10,016 bases of DNA from Bacteroidota bacterium. Its GTDB lineage: Bacteria; Bacteroidota; Ignavibacteria; SZUA-365. Below, piece by piece: positions 6,102 through 10,016 of this stretch. The notes under the pieces were generated by a model. That model saw only the letters and a program-made list of their open reading frames with translations. It did no database searches and was not told the DNA's origin. The stretch spans positions 1-10,016 of the forward strand of contig JAEYUG010000086.1 in NCBI GenBank assembly GCA_023432805.1. The letters run 5' to 3'. Made by a program: the position numbers and the translations under genes. Positions within the stretch are counted from its first letter, which is position 1. The number at the start of each line of letters is the position of its first letter.

Positions 6102-7355
6102 CTACGACTTTTGGCCGAGTGATGCGCCGGGGGATGCCGATCCCCCCGCTCCTGCCTGTGGCAGTATCGCCACGAGCCGGTCGAGGATGCGGTCGGCCGC
6201 CTCCAGCTTGTCGAGCAGCGGCAATTCCTGCACGCTGTGGCCGGGACCCACGAGCGTAAGGCGGTTGGTGCTGCTTCCGAACCCGCTGCCCGGTTCGCCC
6301 GCATTGTTGAGCACGATCAGATCCGCTTGCTTGGTGGCGAGCTTGCGCATCGCGTTCTCGATGCCGTTTTCGGTTTCGAGTGCGAAGCCGATCACGCGGC
6401 GGGGACCCTTCACTGCACCGAGCGAGGCGAGGATGTCGGTCGTGCGTTCGAGCTCGAGCACGGGTGCATCGCTCGAGGTGTCGTCTTTCTTGATCTTCTG
6501 CGTGGCCACATGGGCGGGACGAAAATCCGCCACCGCGGCCGCCATGATCACGGCATCGGCCTCGGTGAAGGCGGCCTGGACGGCATCGCGCATGTCGTCG
6601 GCACTGGTCACATCCACACGGTGGACACCCGGAGGGGTGGCTTCCGCACTGGGACCCGCGACGAGCACGACGTCGGCACCGCGTCGGCGTGCGGCGCGCG
6701 CGAGCGCCATCCCCATCTTCCCGCTGCTGAAATTCCCCAAATACCGCACAGGATCGAGGCGCTCGAACGTGGGTCCCGCACTGACGACGATGCGGCGTCC
6801 GGCGAGATCCTTCGGCGCGAGGGCCGTGGCCACGGCCTCGAGCAGCACGGGCGTGTCGGGCAGGCGGCCGGGACCTGTCAGTCCCGACGCAAGCTCGCCC
6901 TCCTCGGGGGGAACGAGGGTGACGCCGCGCGCGCGGAGGATTTCCAGGTTGGCCTGTGTAGCCGCGTGCACGTACATGTCGGTATCCATCACCGGTGCGA
7001 CGAGAAGCGGGGCACGCAGGGCAAGCACGAGCGAGGTGAGGGCGTTGTCGGCGAAGCCGTGCGCAAGCTTGGCGATGGTGTTGGCCGAGGCGGGTGCGAT
7101 GATCATCGCGTCGGCCCACATGCCGAGGTGGATGTGCCAGGTGCCCTTGCCGGGATCGTCCGGGAACATGTCGGTCACGACATCGGCCCGTGAGAGCGTG
7201 GCGAGTGTGAGGGGTGTGACGAACTGTGCGGCGGCGGGAGTCATGACCACGCGCACTTCCGCACCGGACTTCACCAGCTCACGAACGAGCAACGCCGCCT
7301 TGTAGGCGGCGATGCTGGCGGTGACGCCGACGATGATCTTTCGCGCGGTGAGCAT
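6102..7355 (-). CDS. coaBC: Bifunctional CoaBC (phosphopantothenoylcysteine decarboxylase / phosphopantothenate-cysteine ligase)
   Basis: The 417-residue product carries both middle steps of coenzyme A synthesis: joining cysteine to 4'-phosphopantothenate and FMN-dependent decarboxylation to 4'-phosphopantetheine. The CoaC domain (1-180) has ITASIAAYK-like GVTASIAAYKA (10-20), the active-site His at 74 in WHIHLGMWAD, PASANTIAKL (88-97) and APVMDTDMY (120-128). The CoaB domain (185-400) has SAGPTFERLDPVRYLGNFSS (192-211), GKMG, AAAVADFRP (272-280), KIKK (287-290) and LNNAG. Compared with E. coli, the Asn of PAMN is Asp124 and the CoaC Cys of ACGDIGPGRM is Ser (ASGLTGPGRL, 156-165); I recall the same changes in Bacteroides proteins, so this is a lineage form, probably active. 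It starts 3 nt after rpoZ. Confidence 0.97.
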   Translation of the reverse strand: MLTARKIIVGVTASIAAYKAALLVRELVKSGAEVRVVMTPAAAQFVTPLTLATLSRADVVTDMFPDDPGKGTWHIHLGMWADAMIIAPASANTIAKLAHGFADNALTSLVLALRAPLLVAPVMDTDMYVHAATQANLEILRARGVTLVPPEEGELASGLTGPGRLPDTPVLLEAVATALAPKDLAGRRIVVSAGPTFERLDPVRYLGNFSSGKMGMALARAARRRGADVVLVAGPSAEATPPGVHRVDVTSADDMRDAVQAAFTEADAVIMAAAVADFRPAHVATQKIKKDDTSSDAPVLELERTTDILASLGAVKGPRRVIGFALETENGIENAMRKLATKQADLIVLNNAGEPGSGFGSSTNRLTLVGPGHSVQELPLLDKLEAADRILDRLVAILPQAGAGGSASPGASLGQKS

Positions 7356-7358
7356 CGC

Positions 7359-7649
7359 TCACTCTTCCTTGTAACGATAGCTGAGGCGTTCGTCGAGCAG
7401 ATCTGCGACGGCAGCCTGCGTCGGCTTCGGCAGTTTCTCGAACTCGATGCTGATGCGCATCTGCTCGGGATTCAGCTCGATCTCCTCCTCCGAATCCATG
7501 CGCGTGGCGAAGGTCTCGAGCTCCTGGTTCAACTTGATCTTCATTTCCTCGTTGATCTGCCGGGCGCGGCGAGAGAGCACGACGATGGCTTCGTAGATGT
7601 TCTCGGCGTGCTTGTCGAGTTGCTTGAGTTCGAGGGGATGGATGGGCAT
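7359..7649 (-). CDS. rpoZ: RNA polymerase omega-like subunit
   Basis: The 96-residue product matches the omega (RpoZ/Rpb6) fold at NIYEAIVVLSRRARQIN (17-33), the helix where most omega proteins read 'N-YE-v-v-akRArql'. Omega binds the beta-prime C-terminus and helps assemble and stabilise RNA polymerase. The rest, including an acidic EEEIEL stretch near 54-59 and the C-terminal RLSYRYKEE, is not like proteobacterial omega but resembles the divergent omega-like proteins of Bacteroidota and Chlorobi. Position between gmk and coaBC is the widely conserved location of rpoZ and strengthens the call. A strong AAGGAG site sits 6 nt before the ATG; the gene starts 18 nt after gmk. Confidence 0.88.
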   Translation of the reverse strand: MPIHPLELKQLDKHAENIYEAIVVLSRRARQINEEMKIKLNQELETFATRMDSEEEIELNPEQMRISIEFEKLPKPTQAAVADLLDERLSYRYKEE

Positions 7650-7667
7650 GGTGTGCTCCTTGAAGTG

Positions 7668-8270
7668 TCAGTCTGTGTTTGATTGCTCAGCAGTCGGGGT
7701 GGCATCGCCGGGCTGCGTCGCGCCGAGAGCCGTCGCGACGAGAGCCGACACTGCATCGATGGCGCGCGGGAGGTCGTCGTTGACGACGACATGGTCGAAC
7801 AGGGGACGCTGTTCGCGCTCCCACGCCGCACGGGCGAGGCGGGTGGCGATGACCTCCGGCGAGTCGGTGCGGCGCCGTTCGAGGCGCTCACGCAGCACGT
7901 CCATGCCGGGGGGATCGATGAAGATGCTCACGGTCTCTCGCGGGAAATTCCGCTTGATCGAGAGCGCGCCCTTGACGTCCACGTCGAACAGCAGGTGGCG
8001 TCCGTCGCGCGTGGCGCGCAGCAGTTCGCTGTGCAGCGTGCCGTAGGCGTTGCCGAAGACCTCCTCCCATTCGACGAACTCGCCGCGCTCGGTGCGCGTG
8101 CGGAATTCGTCGAGCGTGAGAAAATAATAGTCGATGCCGTCGCGCTCGGCCGGCCGTCGCGCGCGCGTGGTGGCGCTCACCGAGAATGACAGCGCGGGAA
8201 AGCGTTCCATCACCGCCCGTGCGATCGTCGTCTTGCCCGCGCCGCTCGGCGCGCTGAGCACGATGAACAT
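7668..8270 (-). CDS. gmk: Guanylate kinase
   Basis: The 200-residue cytoplasmic enzyme phosphorylates GMP (and dGMP) to GDP with ATP, an essential step in guanine nucleotide supply. It has the P-loop APSGAGKTT (7-15), the GMP-binding SVSATTRARRPAERDGIDYY (30-49), FVEWEEVFGNAYGT (65-78), FDVDVKGAL (95-103), the lid region RLERRRTDSPEVIATRL (129-145) and the C-terminal VVVNDDLPRA (161-170). A tail of about 20 residues (ATQPGDATPTAEQSNTD) extends past the usual end and is probably disordered. It starts 6 nt after the yicC stop, with GGAG of its ribosome site lying in the end of yicC, so the two are likely translated together. Confidence 0.98.
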   Translation of the reverse strand: MFIVLSAPSGAGKTTIARAVMERFPALSFSVSATTRARRPAERDGIDYYFLTLDEFRTRTERGEFVEWEEVFGNAYGTLHSELLRATRDGRHLLFDVDVKGALSIKRNFPRETVSIFIDPPGMDVLRERLERRRTDSPEVIATRLARAAWEREQRPLFDHVVVNDDLPRAIDAVSALVATALGATQPGDATPTAEQSNTD

Positions 8271-8276
8271 CCGCTG

Positions 8277-9155
8277 TTACTCCACGTTCTGGATCTGTTC
8301 GCGGACGCGTTCAAGTTCTTCCTTGATGCTCACGACCAGGTGCGCGGTCTGCGCATCGTAGCTCTTCGAGGCGATCGTGTTCGCCTCGCGATTCATCTCC
8401 TGCAGAAGGAACGACAACTTGCGTCCCTCGCTCTCGTTGCTTTCGAGCATCTCGAGAAAGAACCGTACATGCGTGCGGAAGCGCACGAGTTCCTCGGTAA
8501 TGTCCATCTTGTCGACCAGCAGTACGATCTCGAGTTCGAGCCGGTCGGGATTGATCTTCTCGGAGTCGAGCACCTCGGCCACCCGCTCGCGCAGCTTGGC
8601 GCGCTCTTCGTCGGCGCGGCCCTGCATGTACGCCTCGACCTTGTCGATGGCATCCGACATCATCTGCACCCGACGGCGCAGATCGTCGGTCAGTGCCCGT
8701 CCCTCGTTCGTGCGCATCTCGACGAACATCGTTAGCGCCGCATCGAGCGCCTCGGTGGTCGCGCTCCATTCCACATCGCTGAGCGCCTTCTCGTTGTCGG
8801 TGATGAACACGTCGGAAAACTTCAGGAGGCTGTCGAGCGTGATGGGGCTCTCGATGCCCACCGTCTCCTTGAGGGATGTGAGCAGGGCGTAGGCACCGCG
8901 TGCCGCGTCGGGGTTCACCGTCACCGGCGCAGCGGAAGCCGCCTCCTTCTCGACCGAGATCGACAGCGAAATCTTGCCCCTGCCCGCACGCTTGCGCACG
9001 ATATCCTTCAGTTCGTTTTCGCGCTGCTGCAGATACTTCGGCAGACGGGCCGAGCATTCAAAGAACCGGTTGTTCACCCCGCGCAATTCCACAGACACCG
9101 TGATTCCCTCGCGCGTGGCCGTTCCGGCCCCGTACCCCGTCATACTGATCAGCAT
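8277..9155 (-). CDS. yicC: YicC/YloC-family endoribonuclease
   Basis: The 292-residue product begins MLISMTGYG, the conserved family N-terminus, and contains RGVNNRFFECSARLP (25-39), DKMDITEELVRFRTHV (215-230) and the C-terminal DUF1732 signature LSFLLQEMNREANTIASKS (247-265). Members are metal-dependent hexameric endoribonucleases that act on structured RNAs in the cytoplasm; physiological targets differ between species. The last 25 residues form a likely coiled helix (KEELERVREQI). The start has a GAGGAG ribosome site about 7 nt upstream. It is the first gene of a long run of tightly spaced genes and is preceded by its own likely promoter. Confidence 0.96.
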   Translation of the reverse strand: MLISMTGYGAGTATREGITVSVELRGVNNRFFECSARLPKYLQQRENELKDIVRKRAGRGKISLSISVEKEAASAAPVTVNPDAARGAYALLTSLKETVGIESPITLDSLLKFSDVFITDNEKALSDVEWSATTEALDAALTMFVEMRTNEGRALTDDLRRRVQMMSDAIDKVEAYMQGRADEERAKLRERVAEVLDSEKINPDRLELEIVLLVDKMDITEELVRFRTHVRFFLEMLESNESEGRKLSFLLQEMNREANTIASKSYDAQTAHLVVSIKEELERVREQIQNVE

Positions 9156-9192
9156 GCACCGCTCCTCATGAATTCAGAATGCTCCAAGCAGA

Positions 9193-9223
9193 TAAAAATA
9201 CACAACCCCGCTTCCCCATCCAA
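9193..9223 (-). promoter_or_regulatory. Likely Bacteroidota-type promoter of the yicC operon
   Basis: On the minus strand TTGG (9223-9220) is followed after 19 nt by TATTTTTA (9200-9193), which fits the -7 consensus TAnnTTTG of Bacteroidota except in its last base. The predicted RNA start is about 30 nt before the yicC ATG. The geometry is identical to that before secG, which raises confidence. Confidence 0.6.
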
Positions 9224-9228
9224 CAGGA

Positions 9229-9250
9229 GGACGGACGCCCTCGTCCGTCC
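9229..9250. repeat. Perfect 9-bp inverted repeat upstream of the yicC promoter
   Basis: GGACGGACG and CGTCCGTCC are separated by CCCT (plus strand). It lies 5 nt upstream of the TTG element of the yicC promoter. It may be an operator, the last of three stem-loops after secG, or a dispersed palindromic repeat. No T-run follows on the minus strand, so it is not a classical terminator alone. Confidence 0.7.
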
Positions 9251-9273
9251 CTGCTCGATGTTCCATAAACGCA

Positions 9274-9301
9274 AAGAAGTGAACCTTCCGGCCCACTTCT
9301 T
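9274..9301 (-). terminator. 12-bp stem-loop with GGAA tetraloop, likely secG terminator
   Basis: The minus-strand RNA forms AAGAAGUGGGCC / GGAA loop / GGUUCACUUCUU, twelve pairs including two G-U wobbles, closed by a GNRA tetraloop. On the plus strand the wobbles become A-C mismatches, so the structure belongs to the minus-strand transcript. The 3' arm ends CUUCUU and is followed by UGCGUUUAU, a weak U-rich tail. It lies 33 nt after the secG stop. Confidence 0.6.
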
Positions 9302-9313
9302 CACACAACCATC

Positions 9314-9328
9314 CTCCCCATCGGGGAG
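9314..9328. repeat. Short perfect stem-loop just after secG
   Basis: CTCCCC and GGGGAG are separated by 3 nt, beginning 6 nt after the secG stop codon. It is a compact GC-rich hairpin without a T-run and probably acts together with the larger hairpin downstream, or protects the secG mRNA 3' end. Confidence 0.55.
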
Positions 9329-9334
9329 TGTCGA

Positions 9335-9721
9335 TCACTGCCCCGGCGTCGGTGCGGGCTGCTGCGCGGGCTGCTGCTGCGCAGGCTGCTGCATCGGCTG
9401 CGCGGGCTGCTGCTTGGCGCGCTCGGCAGGAGTGAGGGGACGTTCGGCGGCGGTGCGCTGAATCACACTCTCCTCGGTTCCTTCCGTCGGCAGGAAGAAC
9501 AGATTGAGCACGAAGATCAGGAACACGAAGATGCCTGCCGCGATCCACGTCGTCTTCGCCAGCACATCCGATGCCCGTCGCACGCCCAGCATCGAGCCCA
9601 CGCCCGCGCCGGCGCCACCGAAGGCACCCGACAGACCGCCGCCCTTGCTGTTCTGCATCAGCACGACCACTGTCATGAAGAAGCCGATCAGGATAATCAG
9701 GACCATCAACACAATGTACAT
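9335..9721 (-). CDS. secG: Preprotein translocase subunit SecG
   Basis: The 128-residue inner-membrane protein is the small subunit of the SecYEG channel that assists SecA-driven export. It has two membrane segments (about 2-22, MYIVLMVLIILIGFFMTVVV, and 57-77, TTWIAAGIFVFLIFVLNLFF) joined by the conserved loop QNSKGGGLSGAFGG (23-36). After the second helix there is a 50-residue tail unlike E. coli SecG; its last 25 residues are almost only Gln, Pro and Ala. The start has GGAG 5 nt upstream and a well-matched promoter 30 nt upstream. It stands alone: a 117-nt gap in front and a hairpin-rich gap behind. Confidence 0.96.
   Translation of the reverse strand: MYIVLMVLIILIGFFMTVVVLMQNSKGGGLSGAFGGAGAGVGSMLGVRRASDVLAKTTWIAAGIFVFLIFVLNLFFLPTEGTEESVIQRTAAERPLTPAERAKQQPAQPMQQPAQQQPAQQPAPTPGQ
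9351..9416 (-). repeat. Degenerate GCTGC-rich tandem repeat coding the SecG Gln/Pro/Ala tail
   Basis: The plus strand repeats units such as GCGGGCTGCTGC, read on the minus strand as CAGCAGCCCGC, coding QQPA. About four imperfect units give QPAQPMQQPAQQQPAQQPAP. Such low-complexity coding repeats change length easily by slippage. Confidence 0.75.
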
Positions 9722-9750
9722 GACAACTCCGAGTTTCTAGTTCAAGACTA

Positions 9751-9781
9751 CAAACATAGCCTCTCGGCCAAACATTTGCAA
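9751..9781 (-). promoter_or_regulatory. Bacteroidota-type promoter of secG
   Basis: On the minus strand TTGC (9781-9778) is followed after exactly 19 nt by TATGTTTG (9758-9751), a full match to the -7 element TAnnTTTG used by the Bacteroidota primary sigma factor. The predicted RNA start falls about 20-25 nt before the secG ATG. The rest of this 117-nt gap (9722-9838) shows only weak hairpins (CGTG-GGGA-CACG near 9790) and no clear terminator for the upstream gene. Confidence 0.7.
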
Positions 9782-9838
9782 CCCCGACGTGTCCCCACGG
9801 TCCCGTACATCTTCAATCTGGACCTTCCTGCTCCTGTG

Positions 9839-10016
9839 TCATCGTCGCACCACCACCCTGCGGGTCAGGGTGCCGCGGTCGGTGCGGAGCACGTGCAGGT
9901 AGAGGCCGGAGGGGAGGCCCGCAGCGGACCAGCGGATCGTGTGACGGCCGGCGGCGAGGGGACCCTCGTGCAGCTGTGCCACACGACGACCGTAGAGGTC
10001 GTACAGCTCGAGCAGC
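9839..10016 (-). CDS. C-terminal type IX secretion sorting domain of an exported protein (partial)
   Basis: The last 58 codons of a gene entering from the right edge translate to LLELYDLYGRRVAQL, HEGPLAAGRHTIRWSAAGL, PSGLYLHVLRTDRGTLTRRV and VVRR before TGA. This is the pattern of T9SS type A sorting domains: LYDLxGRxV, a short loop, L-AGxHxIxW-A-LPSGxYxxxL, and a basic end. Such domains guide proteins across the outer membrane through the type IX system, after which they are removed and the protein is attached to the surface or released. The function of the main part lies outside the window. The frame was read by hand; it is too short to be seen as a separate ORF. The domain shows that the organism probably has a T9SS. 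Confidence 0.85.
   Translation of the reverse strand, partial: LLELYDLYGRRVAQLHEGPLAAGRHTIRWSAAGLPSGLYLHVLRTDRGTLTRRVVVRR

Noticed and set aside
6062..6304. Upstream extension of the glycosylase frame to 6304
   Set aside because: It overlaps coaBC by 200 nt and has unnatural composition; the conserved N-terminal helix starts at 6061.
6187..7305. Long plus-strand frames opposite coaBC (372 and 318 codons)
   Set aside because: Ser/Arg/Ala-rich shadow translations; the opposite strand encodes full-length CoaBC.

Overview
This window is a single-direction gene cluster: every supported gene lies on the minus strand, so transcription runs from high to low coordinates. DNA is GC-rich with strong third-position G/C bias, which creates many long but spurious open frames on the other strand. 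Several signs point to the Bacteroidota/FCB assemblage, probably a high-GC Kapabacteria-, Ignavibacteria- or Rhodothermota-like lineage. These are a C-terminal type IX secretion (T9SS) sorting domain, Bacteroidota-type promoters (TTG, 19 nt, TAnnTTTG) before secG and yicC, a CoaBC with the Bacteroidota-style active-site variant, a DUF5683-type envelope protein, and a divergent RNA polymerase omega subunit. The exact lineage is an inference.

Layout in transcription order. (1) 10016-9839: C-terminal tail of a T9SS-exported protein. (2) 9838-9722: intergenic region with a good promoter for secG. (3) 9721-9335: secG. (4) 9334-9156: a compact regulatory gap with three successive stem-loops and then a second promoter. 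(5) 9155-6102: the widely conserved block yicC, gmk, rpoZ-like, coaBC, with gaps of 3-18 nt. (6) 6061-3743: a family-4 uracil-DNA glycosylase and the replicative helicase dnaB. (7) 3741-1446: two envelope genes, a DUF5683-type exported protein and a single-POTRA Omp85-type outer-membrane protein. (8) 1411-173: rsmE (16S rRNA methyltransferase) and a small J-domain protein. (9) After a 95-nt gap, the first 25 codons of a HicB-type antitoxin, cut by the window edge.

From yicC to the J-domain gene, the gaps are 1-40 nt and no terminator is evident, so these ten genes plausibly form one long housekeeping operon mixing RNA metabolism (yicC, rpoZ, rsmE), nucleotide and cofactor synthesis (gmk, coaBC), replication and repair (dnaB, udg) and outer-membrane biogenesis (DUF5683, Omp85). 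SecG sits just upstream as its own unit. I see no mobile element, CRISPR array, tRNA or rRNA. No clearly new biological system is present; the most unusual signals are the structured secG-yicC gap, the envelope pair coupled to dnaB, the duplicated linker in the glycosylase, and the HicB start without a HicA gene in front of it.
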